A stretch of 64,000 nucleotides of DNA from positions 124,001 to 188,000 of the forward strand of contig JACKDU010000005.1 in the NCBI GenBank assembly GCA_020633335.1, given 5' to 3'. Below the pieces are notes generated by a model, which had not been told where the DNA came from, did no database searches, and was given only the letters and a program-made list of their open reading frames with translations. Positions 9,785 through 18,111 of this stretch are shown piece after piece. Source of the stretch: Myxococcales bacterium (GTDB lineage: Bacteria; Myxococcota_A; Polyangia; Nannocystales; Nannocystaceae). Position 1 is the stretch's first letter. Each line of letters opens with the position of its first letter. The position numbers were made by a program, and so were the translations under genes.

Positions 9785-9929
9785 GGCGGAGTCTCGGCCC
9801 AGACTACACGAGAGGGGGCGAGCCTGGCGACCGCCGCGGCCGCCTCGGCGAGCGATGCCGCGCCGGGGCCGCGGGGCCCCACGGCGCCGGCGTGGCGGCC
9901 CCTCCGCGGGTCTCTCACGTCCGATCGCG

Positions 9930-11324
9930 CTAGTCAGCGCCGCAGTAGCGGAGGCAGGTGTCGGGCGGATCGGGGAGCTTGAAGACGAAGAAGTCGCCGC
10001 AGTTTCGCACCTTGATCGTCTTCACCCAGTTGCACTCGTCACCGAGCCAATTGAAGCAGGCCGTGCGATCGACCGCGCCGTCCTCGACCGTCGGGTACTT
10101 GCCGTTCATCCAGCCCGGCGAGTCGGTGCCGCACGACCAGATCGTCGGGGCCGCGGTCGGCATCTTGGTCCCGGCGGCGCCGTCGATCCGGAACCACTTG
10201 TCGCCGGTCTTGTCGCACTTGGTCACGCCGCCGGGGCCGTCGTTGAAGGTCTCGTGGCGATCGCCCTCGCTCAGCACCGTGTAGCTCTGGCACTCGGCGG
10301 GCGCCTCCTTGACGCAGACGTCGGAGCAGCCGTCGTTCGACTGGTTGTTGCCGTCGTCGCACTCCTCGCCGAACTGCTTGTCGACCGCCCCGTCGCCGCA
10401 GGCCGCGTTGGGGGTGCAGTCGGTGGCGCAGCCGTTGTAGAGGTTGTCCTCGTTGGCGTCGCCGTCGTCGCACTTCTCGTTGCCCTCCCAGAGGTAGCCG
10501 TCGCCGCAGGTCGCGGGCTTGCAGGAGCCGGGGCAATCGTCGCCGTCGTCGTCGTTGCCGTCGTCGCACTCCTCGACCCCCTCGTTGAGCTTGCCGTCGC
10601 CGCAGACGTTGAGGGTGCAGTCGCTGAAGCAGCCGTCGTTCTCGTTGTCGTTGCCGTCGTCGCACTCCTCGAAGACCGCGTGGGGGTGGCCGTCGCCGCA
10701 GACGTTCTCCTGGCACTCGGTCGTGCAGTTGTCGGTGTCGTCGAGGTTGCCGTCGTCGCAGGCCTCGCCCTCGTCGATGATCCCGTCGCCGCAGCCGGGG
10801 GCGTGGAGCTTGCACTCGTTGGTGCACCCGTCGGCGTTGCTCTGGTTGCCGTCGTCGCACTGCTCGACGCCCTTGTTGACCAGGCCGTCGCCGCAGGTCG
10901 CCTTCACGCACTCGAGGACGCAGCCGTCGTCGTCCTTCGTGTTGCCGTCGTCGCACTCCTCGTAGCCGGCCCAGACCAGGCCGTCGTGGCAGGAGGCGGC
11001 GACGCAGGTGACGGTGCAGGAGTCGTTGTTGCTGGCGTTGCCGTCGTCGCACTCCTCGCCGCCCTCGACGACGCCGTCGCCGCAGACCGGGCTCGGCGAG
11101 GAGGTCACGCCGGTCGTCGAGGTCGTCGCGCTGGCCCCTGAGGTCGCGGTCGCGGTCGCGTCGCTGGTCCCCTCGGTGTCGGCGCCGGTGGTGTCACCGG
11201 TCGAGCCCGACCCGTTGGTGGCGGAGCCGCTCGAGGGCGGCGTCGTCGTCCCACAGCCGATCAGCGAGAGCGCGAGCGCGAGCCCGCCGACCCCGACCTT
11301 CCATCCCCAACCTTGCGAACGCAC
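9930..11324 (-). CDS. Cys-rich repeat lipoprotein with uromodulin-like D8C domain
   Basis: A 464-residue surface lipoprotein. GTG 11324 is taken as start because a lipoprotein signal follows at once (LALALSLIGC, Cys24); TTG 11342 is also possible. Residues about 30-80 are a Ser/Thr/Gly linker. Residues about 81-344 are eight repeats of about 33 residues of the type CGDG-x-EECDDGN-x-DGC-x-C, known as the myxobacterial Cys-rich repeat (DUF4215). The last 120 residues (bases 9933-10292) have exactly eight cysteines and follow the order seen in the D8C domain of animal uromodulin, GP2 and OIT3: CD then KWFRIDG, AGTKMP, CGTDSPGWMNGKYP, DGAVDRTACFNW, CNWVKTIKVRNC, FFVFKLP, TCLRYC. The likely role is extracellular binding or adhesion. 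Confidence 0.88.
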   Translation of the reverse strand: MRSQGWGWKVGVGGLALALSLIGCGTTTPPSSGSATNGSGSTGDTTGADTEGTSDATATATSGASATTSTTGVTSSPSPVCGDGVVEGGEECDDGNASNNDSCTVTCVAASCHDGLVWAGYEECDDGNTKDDDGCVLECVKATCGDGLVNKGVEQCDDGNQSNADGCTNECKLHAPGCGDGIIDEGEACDDGNLDDTDNCTTECQENVCGDGHPHAVFEECDDGNDNENDGCFSDCTLNVCGDGKLNEGVEECDDGNDDDGDDCPGSCKPATCGDGYLWEGNEKCDDGDANEDNLYNGCATDCTPNAACGDGAVDKQFGEECDDGNNQSNDGCSDVCVKEAPAECQSYTVLSEGDRHETFNDGPGGVTKCDKTGDKWFRIDGAAGTKMPTAAPTIWSCGTDSPGWMNGKYPTVEDGAVDRTACFNWLGDECNWVKTIKVRNCGDFFVFKLPDPPDTCLRYCGAD

Positions 11325-11415
11325 CCGACCATCATCGCACAATCTTCGCCATCGTCGCCGCGGCCTCGATCGCCGCGGCCGGGCTCAAGGCGGCCGCCGA
11401 GCCCGGTGCGTCGCC

Positions 11416-11634
11416 CTAGCGCGCGCGGTAGACCACCCGACCGCGGGTCGGGTCGTAGGGGGTGACCCCGACGGTGACCCGGTCACCGAGCACGACCTTG
11501 ATTCGGAATCGCCGCATCTTGCCGGCGAGGTGGGCGAGGACGGTGTGGTCATCGTCGATCTGCACCCGGAAGAGACCCCCCGGGAGCACCTCGGTGACGA
11601 CGCCGTCGAATTCGATCAGATCATCCTTACTCAT
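11416..11634 (-). CDS. infA: Translation initiation factor IF-1
   Basis: A 72-residue S1/OB-fold protein that binds the ribosomal A site during initiation. ATG 11634 gives MSKDDLIEFDGVVTEVLP, matching IF-1 starts, and the body contains FRVQIDDDHTVLAHLAGKMR and GDRVTVGVTPYDPTRGRVVYR. The frame is open another 213 bases upstream but this is plainly not IF-1. The last 8-9 residues are the usual basic tail. It is monocistronic here, divergent from parC, not in a ribosomal protein cluster. Confidence 0.95.
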   Translation of the reverse strand: MSKDDLIEFDGVVTEVLPGGLFRVQIDDDHTVLAHLAGKMRRFRIKVVLGDRVTVGVTPYDPTRGRVVYRAR

Positions 11635-11990
11635 GCGCGGGGGGAGATTATGGGGCGCGCTGGGCGGGTGCAACCGGGCGAGTGGAATTTCAAGGGGGCG
11701 CGCGACCCCCGATGTGGAATATTTACCGCCACACACCGGGTATTTGACCGTTTTCGCCTCCGTGGCTCTCCTGGCGCGTTTTCGCGGGAATTGGGGGAAA
11801 GCCCGAGGGGGCGCGTGAGGCGCGGTGGGGGACGCGGTGATCCGCACCTGCGGTCCCCTCGGCGCCCGATGTGCGGCCTCGCCGCCGGCAGACGGCCCGC
11901 GCCTTAGTTGACGGCAAGAGCCGCCCGCGTAACCTTCCGCCCAGCGCGACCGCTCCAGGCGGCCGTGATCACAGGGGAATTGCAGACGAC
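11635..11990. other. Divergent non-coding spacer between infA and parC
   Basis: A 356-bp stretch without a credible gene. It is less GC-rich than its flanks around 11715-11765 (GAATATTTACC, TATTTGACCG), a likely place for the infA promoter on the minus strand, although I could not fit a good -35/-10 pair there. The parC-proximal end holds the promoter candidate listed separately. Confidence 0.6.
11908..11935 (+). promoter_or_regulatory. Candidate sigma-70-type promoter for parC-parE
   Basis: TTGACG (11908-11913), a 16-bp spacer, then TAACCT (11930-11935), 56 bp before the parC start. Both boxes fit the housekeeping consensus moderately well, and no better pair is visible in the spacer. Confidence 0.5.
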
Positions 11991-14438
11991 ATGAGCGAGC
12001 TCGAGATCGCAGCGGAGAGCCGGGGCCGGAGGGGCCGCGGGCGCGGAGGCGGAGGCGGAGGCGAGAGCGGCGGGGCGGCGGCCCAGGGGGGCGGCGGCGG
12101 CATCGTGCGCGGGGATCTCGCGGACGAGGCCCGACGCAAGTACCTCAACTACGCCCTCAGCGTGATCACCTCGCGGGCGATCCCGGACGTCCGCGACGGC
12201 CTCAAGCCGGTCCAGCGCCGGATCCTCTACACGATGTTCGCCGACCTCGGGCTGACGCACGACGCCCGCCACCGCAAGAGCGCGAAGGTCGTCGGCGACG
12301 TCATCGGTAAGTATCACCCGCACGGCGACACCGCGGTCTACGAGGCGATGGTCCGCCTCGCGCAGGACTTCGTGATGCGGGTGCCGCTGGTCGACGGCCA
12401 GGGCAACTTCGGCTCGATCGACGGCGACGCCGCGGCGGCCTACCGCTACACCGAGGCCAAGCTGACGGCGGCCGCGGCCGAGCTCCTGATCGAGCTCCGC
12501 AAGGAGACCGTCGACTACCGGCCGACCTACGACGGCACCGGCAAGGAGCCGATCGTCCTGCCGGCGCGCTTCCCCCAGCTCCTGGTCAACGGCGGCACCG
12601 GCATCGCGGTCGGCATGGCGACCAGCATCCCGCCGCACAACCTCGGCGAGGTCGTCCGCGCCTGCGTCGCGCTGATCGACAAGCCCGACCTCAGCGTGCG
12701 GGCGCTGATGAAGCACGTCCGCGGCCCCGACTTCCCGACCGGCGGCCAGCTCGTCGCGACCCGCGATGAGCTGGTCAAGATCTACGAGGAGGGCCGCGGC
12801 TCCTGCAAGCTCCAGGGCCACTGGAAGGTCGAGGAGGACGGCGGCAACACGAAGATCGTGATCGACGCGGTCCCCTACGGGATCGAGAAGAGCGCGCTGG
12901 TCGAGGAGATCGGCCAGATCATCAACGCCAAGAAGGTGCCGGGGCTGGTCGGCGTCCAGGACCTCTCGACCCGCGACGTCTGCGTCGAGCTCGAGCTCCG
13001 GGGCAAGCAGGCCGCCGAGCCCGAGCTGGTGATGGCCTACCTGCTCAAGAACACCCGCCTCCAGGTCACCGTGAAGTTCGACCTGACGGTGCTGGTGCCG
13101 ACCGCCAACCCCGAGGTCGGCGCGCCGCAGCGCCTCGGGCTGGTCGAGATCCTCCGCCACTTCCTCGCCTTCCGCCTGGCGACGGTGCGGCGGCGCTTCG
13201 AGTACGACCTCCGCAAGCTCCGCGAGCGGATCCACATCCTCGAGGGCTTCGAGATCATCTTCGACGCGCTCGACGCGGCGATCAAGCTGATCCGCGCCTC
13301 CGAGGGCAAGGCCGACGCGGCGGCGAAGCTCCGCAAGAAGTTCAAGCTCTCGGAGATCCAGGCTGACGCGGTCCTCGAGACCAAGCTCTACCGCCTGGCC
13401 AAGCTCGAGATCCTCAAGATCCGCGAGGAGCTCGAGGAGAAGCGCAAGGAGGCCAAGCGGATCGAGGCGATCCTGAGGAGCGAGGAGAAGCTCTGGGGGG
13501 TCGTCCGCGAGGAGCTCGAGGCGGTCGCCAAGGAGTACGGCGACCCCCGCCGGACCAAGATCAGCGACGAGGACGTGACCGAGGAGTTCACGGCCGAGGC
13601 CTTCATCATCGAGGAGGACGCGCTGGTCCTCCTCACCCGCGACGGCTGGATCAAGCGCCAGCGATCGATCAACCTGGCGACCACCCGGATGCGCGAGGGC
13701 GACGAGCCGATCGCCCTGGTCGGCGGCTCGACCAAGGAGAGCGTCGTCGTCTTCTCCAACAAGGGCTCGGCCTACAACCTGCGGATCAACGACGTCCCGC
13801 AGTCGACCGGCCACGGCACGCCGATCCAGCAGATCTTCAAGTTCAAGGACGGCGAGCGGCCGATCGCCGCCTGCGGCACCGACCCCCGGGTGATGGAGGA
13901 GTTCGCCTTCCCCAAGCCCGAGCTCGGCGCGGAGTACGAGGAGCCCTACCCCCACTTCCTGGCGGTGACCCGCCGGGGGATGGGGATCCGCTTCACCCTC
14001 TGGCCGCACAAGGACGTCAGCACGACCCGCGGCCGGATGTTCGGCAAGCTCCGCAACGACGACGACGTCGTCGCGGTCTTCAAGGTCTACGCCGAGGACC
14101 CGGTCTGCATCGTCACCCGCAACGGGCGGGTGCTCACCTGCCTCGCCCAGGACGCCAACCTCCTCGCCGGGCCCGGCCTCGGGGTGACGATGATCAAGGT
14201 GGCCGCCGACGACGAGGTGATCGCCGCGTTCCCGGCCCACCTCGACGTCCAGATCGAGAAGAGCACCGGCGCCACCCAGAAGATCGGCGCGGCCGAGCGC
14301 GAGGTCGTCGGCCGCGGCGGCAAGGGGACCGCGCTCCTCAAGCGGGGCGGGATCAAGCGGGTTATTTGGCCGGAGATCGTCGTCCCGGACCTGGCGAGCG
14401 CCGACGAGGGCGACGAGGCGAAGAAGGGGAAGAAGTAG
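11991..14438 (+). CDS. parC: DNA topoisomerase IV subunit A
   Basis: Type IIA topoisomerase breakage-reunion subunit; cuts and passes duplex DNA to separate daughter chromosomes. ATG 11991 gives 815 residues with a Gly/Arg-rich N-terminal extension of about 35 residues. The winged-helix core is YLNYALSVITSRAIPDVRDG then LKPVQRRILYTM; the active tyrosine is Tyr153 in AYRYTEAKL. I call ParC rather than GyrA because the C-terminal beta-pinwheel lacks a good GyrA box (only RGGKG in VGRGGKGTALL) and the KYLNYALSVIT form is typical of ParC. The stop is one base before parE, so the two subunits are made together. GyrA remains a possible alternative. Confidence 0.9.
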   Translation: MSELEIAAESRGRRGRGRGGGGGGESGGAAAQGGGGGIVRGDLADEARRKYLNYALSVITSRAIPDVRDGLKPVQRRILYTMFADLGLTHDARHRKSAKVVGDVIGKYHPHGDTAVYEAMVRLAQDFVMRVPLVDGQGNFGSIDGDAAAAYRYTEAKLTAAAAELLIELRKETVDYRPTYDGTGKEPIVLPARFPQLLVNGGTGIAVGMATSIPPHNLGEVVRACVALIDKPDLSVRALMKHVRGPDFPTGGQLVATRDELVKIYEEGRGSCKLQGHWKVEEDGGNTKIVIDAVPYGIEKSALVEEIGQIINAKKVPGLVGVQDLSTRDVCVELELRGKQAAEPELVMAYLLKNTRLQVTVKFDLTVLVPTANPEVGAPQRLGLVEILRHFLAFRLATVRRRFEYDLRKLRERIHILEGFEIIFDALDAAIKLIRASEGKADAAAKLRKKFKLSEIQADAVLETKLYRLAKLEILKIREELEEKRKEAKRIEAILRSEEKLWGVVREELEAVAKEYGDPRRTKISDEDVTEEFTAEAFIIEEDALVLLTRDGWIKRQRSINLATTRMREGDEPIALVGGSTKESVVVFSNKGSAYNLRINDVPQSTGHGTPIQQIFKFKDGERPIAACGTDPRVMEEFAFPKPELGAEYEEPYPHFLAVTRRGMGIRFTLWPHKDVSTTRGRMFGKLRNDDDVVAVFKVYAEDPVCIVTRNGRVLTCLAQDANLLAGPGLGVTMIKVAADDEVIAAFPAHLDVQIEKSTGATQKIGAAEREVVGRGGKGTALLKRGGIKRVIWPEIVVPDLASADEGDEAKKGKK

Positions 14439-14439
14439 G

Positions 14440-16404
14440 ATGGCCCGCAAGAGCACCAAGACCGTCACCCGGGCGCCGACCACCGCGACCAAGACCGCGC
14501 GCTCGCCGGGGGCCTACGACGCCTCGTCGATCCAGGTCCTCGAGGGGGTCGAGCACGTCCGCAAGCGCCCCGGCATGTACATCGGCGGGGTCAACAAGGA
14601 CGGCCTCCACCACCTCGCGTGGGAGATCCTCGACAACTCGGTCGACGAGGTGATCAACGGCCACGCCTCCGAGATCGAGGTGACGCTCGACGCCGATCAC
14701 CGCGGGATCACGATCAAGGACAACGGCCGCGGGATCCCGGTCGACCTCCACCCGACCCTCAAGGTGCCGGCGGTGGTCGCCGTGTTCACCAAGCTCGGCG
14801 CCGGCGGCAAGTTCGACGGCGCGAGCTACAAGCACTCCGGCGGCCTCCACGGCGTCGGCGCGGCGGTCGCCAACGCGCTCTCCGAGCGCCTCGAGGTGAC
14901 CGTCTGGCGCGACGGCGGCTCCTGGCAGGTCGGCTTCGTCCGCGGGATCCCCGACGGCAAGGTGCGCAAGCTCGGCAACGCCCGCGGCTCGGGCACCAGC
15001 GTCTACCTCCGCCCGGACCCCGAGGTCTTCGGGGCCAAGGTCGCCCTCGATCCGCTGGTCCTCCGCGGCCGCCTCGAGGCCAAGAGCTACCTCCACAAGG
15101 GCCTGAAGATCATCTTCAACGACGGCACCGGCAAGAAGGAGACCTTCTTCCACGCCGAGGGGATCGCCGAGTACCTCGGCAAGCTGATCCAGGTCCGCGG
15201 CAAGCCCTCGGTCCACCCCGGGGCGTTCTACCTCGAGCGGATCGAGGACCCGAAGGTCGAGGTCGCCTTCGCGTGGACCGAGGCGACCGACGACGCGATG
15301 TACTCCTTCGTCAACGGGGTGCCGACGCCGGACGGCGGCACCCACGAGCAGGGGCTCCGCAACGCGCTCGGCAAGAGCGTCCGCGCCTACATGCAGGCGA
15401 ACAAGCTCGACCCCAAGGGGGTCAGCGTCACCCTCGACGACATCAAGGAGGGGATGGTCGCGGTCTTGTCGGTCTACGTGCTCGAGCCGCAGTTCCAGAG
15501 CCAGACCAAGAACCGCCTCAACAACCCCGAGGTGACCGCGCAGGTCGAGGGGGCGATCCGGCCGGCGCTCGAGCTCTGGCTCAACGAGAACCGCTCGACC
15601 GCCGAGGCGATCGTCGCCCGGGTGATCGCGACCGCGCGCGCGCGGGCGGCCTCGCGGGCGGCCTCGCAGGCGGTCTCGCGCAAGGGCGCGGGGACCGGGC
15701 GCCTCGGCCTCCCGGGCAAGCTCGCCGACTGCTCGAGCCGCGACCCGAGCAAGAGCGAGATCTTCATCGTCGAGGGCGACAGCGCCGGCGGCTCGGCCAA
15801 GATGGGCCGCAACCGCAAGACTCAGGCGATCCTGCCGCTCCGGGGCAAGGTGCTCAACGCCGAGCAGGCGAGCCTCTCCAAGGTGATCGACAACGAGGAG
15901 CTCGGCAACATCGTCAAGGCGCTCGGCTGCGGGATCGGCAAGACCTTCGACATCAGCGGCCTCCGCTACCACAAGGTCATCCTGCTGATGGACGCCGACT
16001 CCGACGGCCACCACATCGCCACGCTCCTCCTGACCTTCTTCTACCGCTACCTCCCCGACCTGATCCGCCGCGGCCACGTCTACCTCGGCCAGCCGCCCCT
16101 CTACCGGGTCGACGTCGGCAAGCAGACCTTCTGGGCGGCCGACGACGCCCACCTCCAGCAGATCCTCAGGGAGCAGACCCGCGGGAAGCCGGAGATCCAG
16201 CGCTTCAAGGGCCTCGGCGAGATGATGCCGGAGACCCTGCGCGACACCACCCTCGATCCGAAGCGGCGGCTCCTGGTGCAGGTCGGGATCAACGACGAGC
16301 TGGCGACCGACCAGGCGATCCACTCGCTGATGGGCAAGGACGCGTCGTCGCGCTACGAGTTCATCATGGAACGGGCGCCCGAGGCCGAGGCGCTCGACGT
16401 CTAG
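14440..16404 (+). CDS. parE: DNA topoisomerase IV subunit B
   Basis: ATPase subunit of the same enzyme, 654 residues. The GHKL ATPase domain shows RKRPGMYIGG, EILDNSVDE (the Asn that binds magnesium), DNGRGIPVD and GLHGVGAAVANALS. The TOPRIM part shows EGDSAGGSAKMGRN and LMDADSDGHHI, whose acidic residues hold the metal for cleavage. The length of about 650 and the lack of the long GyrB insertion suit ParE. The start ATG 14440 follows the parC stop after one base, with AAGGGGAAGAAG overlapping the parC end as ribosome site. Converges on the LuxR-type gene; a GC-rich hairpin region (about 16450-16480) lies between. Confidence 0.92.
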   Translation: MARKSTKTVTRAPTTATKTARSPGAYDASSIQVLEGVEHVRKRPGMYIGGVNKDGLHHLAWEILDNSVDEVINGHASEIEVTLDADHRGITIKDNGRGIPVDLHPTLKVPAVVAVFTKLGAGGKFDGASYKHSGGLHGVGAAVANALSERLEVTVWRDGGSWQVGFVRGIPDGKVRKLGNARGSGTSVYLRPDPEVFGAKVALDPLVLRGRLEAKSYLHKGLKIIFNDGTGKKETFFHAEGIAEYLGKLIQVRGKPSVHPGAFYLERIEDPKVEVAFAWTEATDDAMYSFVNGVPTPDGGTHEQGLRNALGKSVRAYMQANKLDPKGVSVTLDDIKEGMVAVLSVYVLEPQFQSQTKNRLNNPEVTAQVEGAIRPALELWLNENRSTAEAIVARVIATARARAASRAASQAVSRKGAGTGRLGLPGKLADCSSRDPSKSEIFIVEGDSAGGSAKMGRNRKTQAILPLRGKVLNAEQASLSKVIDNEELGNIVKALGCGIGKTFDISGLRYHKVILLMDADSDGHHIATLLLTFFYRYLPDLIRRGHVYLGQPPLYRVDVGKQTFWAADDAHLQQILREQTRGKPEIQRFKGLGEMMPETLRDTTLDPKRRLLVQVGINDELATDQAIHSLMGKDASSRYEFIMERAPEAEALDV

Positions 16405-16497
16405 TTCGAGGACGGCCCGCGCTCGACGCCCAAAGCGCCGACAGCCGCCACCACCTCCCCGGGCGGCGACGGCCGGCGCTCAGGACCTCGTGGGCCG

Positions 16498-17064
16498 CTA
16501 CTCGATCGTCAGGCCCATGCTCGTGGCGTGGACCAGCTCGACCCGGCTGTGGACGCCGAGGCGGCGGTAGATCTGGCGGACGTAGGTGCGGACGGTGCTG
16601 AAGGAGAGGCCGGTCCGCGAGGCGATCTGCTTGTCGGTGCACCCCGAGATCACCAGGCGGGCGATCTTCGCCAGGCGCGGCGGGAGCTGGACCTTGCGCG
16701 GCTGGGCGTCGATCGCCGCGTCGTCGGTGAGCTCCGGGATCAGGAGGTAGAAGGTCCCGTCCTCGGTCCGGACCTCGAGGCGGTGGTGCGGCCAGGAGGT
16801 GATGTCGGCCTCGTTCACGCCGTCGCCGGCGTCGAAGCTCTGCTCGGCCTGGGTGCTCATCGCCACGACCGAGCCGTGGGGATCGACGAGGAACGCCGGG
16901 CGGCGATAGGAGCCGACCAGGTCGGTCAGCGACGAGCGGATCGTCGGCGAAGGGGCGCCGCTCGCGGTCGACGACGGGGCCGGGTTCCAGGCGTTGGTGG
17001 GCTCGTGCGGGTGCGTGGCGGTCATTTCGGACATGGCGATACGGTCACTTGCTGTGGGGCTCAT
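16498..17064 (-). CDS. LuxR-type transcriptional regulator
   Basis: A 188-residue regulator from ATG 17064; in-frame alternatives are TTG 17133 and ATG 17034, and none has a clear ribosome site. The C-terminal 60 residues are a LuxR/FixJ helix-turn-helix (KIARLVISGCTDKQIASRTG, then FSTVRTYVRQIYRRLGVHSR). Upstream, residues about 48-75 (LVGSYRRPAFLVDPHGSVVA) resemble the first strands of a PAS sensor domain; there is no phosphoacceptor receiver domain. It may answer a small ligand or a partner protein. It is followed by the ECF sigma gene on the same strand, 210 bp upstream, but separated enough to have its own promoter. Confidence 0.85.
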   Translation of the reverse strand: MSPTASDRIAMSEMTATHPHEPTNAWNPAPSSTASGAPSPTIRSSLTDLVGSYRRPAFLVDPHGSVVAMSTQAEQSFDAGDGVNEADITSWPHHRLEVRTEDGTFYLLIPELTDDAAIDAQPRKVQLPPRLAKIARLVISGCTDKQIASRTGLSFSTVRTYVRQIYRRLGVHSRVELVHATSMGLTIE

Positions 17065-17274
17065 CAAGGAGACGCCGGGCGAGCCCGACGTCGGAGAGGC
17101 AATGTCGAGGAGGTAGTGCGAATGACCGATCAATCGATCATGAAAAATGCAGACGCACCAAAACGAGGGCGTCTCCGCCCCCTCCGGCGCCTCTGCGGCC
17201 TCGCCGTGAACGGGCGGCAGGGCCGCGATCGGGGGGCCTGAGGCCCCGATCTCCCCGAGGACGGGCGCGTCCGA

Positions 17275-17952
17275 TCAGAGGAGATCGTCGTCGGGGTTCG
17301 GCTCGCTCGCGACCAGCTGTTCGCGGAGAGAGCGCACCCAGTGCTCGAGATCGCTCAGGGTCGTCTTGAGGAGGCTCGGCGAGCGCGCGAGGACGCGCAT
17401 CCGGTGGGTCAGGAGCTCGCGGGCCCGGCGGAGGCGGCTCCGGGCGGTGCCCTCCGGGATCCCGAGGACCTGGGCGAGCTCCGGCGCGGCCATGTCCTCC
17501 CAATAATAGAGTTCGAGGACCACCTGGGAGTCGAGGGGGATCCGGCGGAGGGCCTCGAGGAGGAGGCGCTGCTCCTCGTGGACCGCCAGGACCGAGCTCG
17601 GCGAGGGGGCGAGGTCGTCGAGGGAGTGCTGGCTGAAGTCCGGATCCGGGCTCTCGACCCCGGCGTCGCGCCGGAGGTCGCGGAAGTGCATCTTGAGGAC
17701 GTTGTGGGCGACCGCGAAGAGGTAGGTCCGGAAGCTGGCCTGCTTGCGGAAGCGATCCCGCCCCTCGATGCAGCCGAGGAAGGTCCGCTGGATCAGGTCG
17801 TCGATGTTGTCGCCGACCTTGTTGGCGAAGAAGCGGCAGATCGCGTCGAAATGCCGTTCAAAGAGGAGGTTGCCGGCGTCGCGGTCGCCAGCGCGCCAGG
17901 CGTCGAGGAGCTCGAAATCGGAGGGCTGGCGGCCGATGAGGCAGGATACCAC
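17275..17952 (-). CDS. ECF-type RNA polymerase sigma factor
   Basis: A 225-residue sigma-70 family protein of the extracytoplasmic-function type. Region 2 is NLLFERHFDAICRFFANKVG with DDLIQRTFLGC and FRTYLFAVAHNVLKMHFR (the -10 contact part); region 4 is LRRIPLDSQVVLELYYWEDM with LAQVLGIPEGTARSRLRRAR (the -35 contact helix-turn-helix). The start is taken at GTG 17952; the reading frame continues far upstream only because of codon bias. About 45 residues follow region 4 (up to ASEPNPDDDLL), an acidic tail that may serve control. No anti-sigma gene is adjacent. The gene diverges from the PknK-like kinase 160 bp away, which makes that kinase a candidate regulator or target. Confidence 0.9.
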   Translation of the reverse strand: MVSCLIGRQPSDFELLDAWRAGDRDAGNLLFERHFDAICRFFANKVGDNIDDLIQRTFLGCIEGRDRFRKQASFRTYLFAVAHNVLKMHFRDLRRDAGVESPDPDFSQHSLDDLAPSPSSVLAVHEEQRLLLEALRRIPLDSQVVLELYYWEDMAAPELAQVLGIPEGTARSRLRRARELLTHRMRVLARSPSLLKTTLSDLEHWVRSLREQLVASEPNPDDDLL

Positions 17953-18111
17953 GAGCCGGACCCGGGGAGGTCTGCGAGCCGGGGGGCGGACCCGGCCGGG
18001 AGGAGGTCGGCCGGGGGGTCGGCCATGGGCCCAGAGACCGGCAGGTGGATCGGCTGGAGGCGTCCTCGGGGCCATGCGGACTCCTGCACCCCATGATAGG
18101 ATGGCAGGTCG

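Noticed and set aside
11379..11406. CCGGGCTC...GAGCCCGG stem as infA terminator
   Set aside because: Eight-bp arms with a 12-base loop, no T run on the minus strand, and such stems are frequent by chance at this GC level.
11904..14492. 862-codon open frame antisense to parC
   Set aside because: Low-complexity LxDxRxxxL composition, no start context, exactly opposite a conserved enzyme; a codon-bias artefact.
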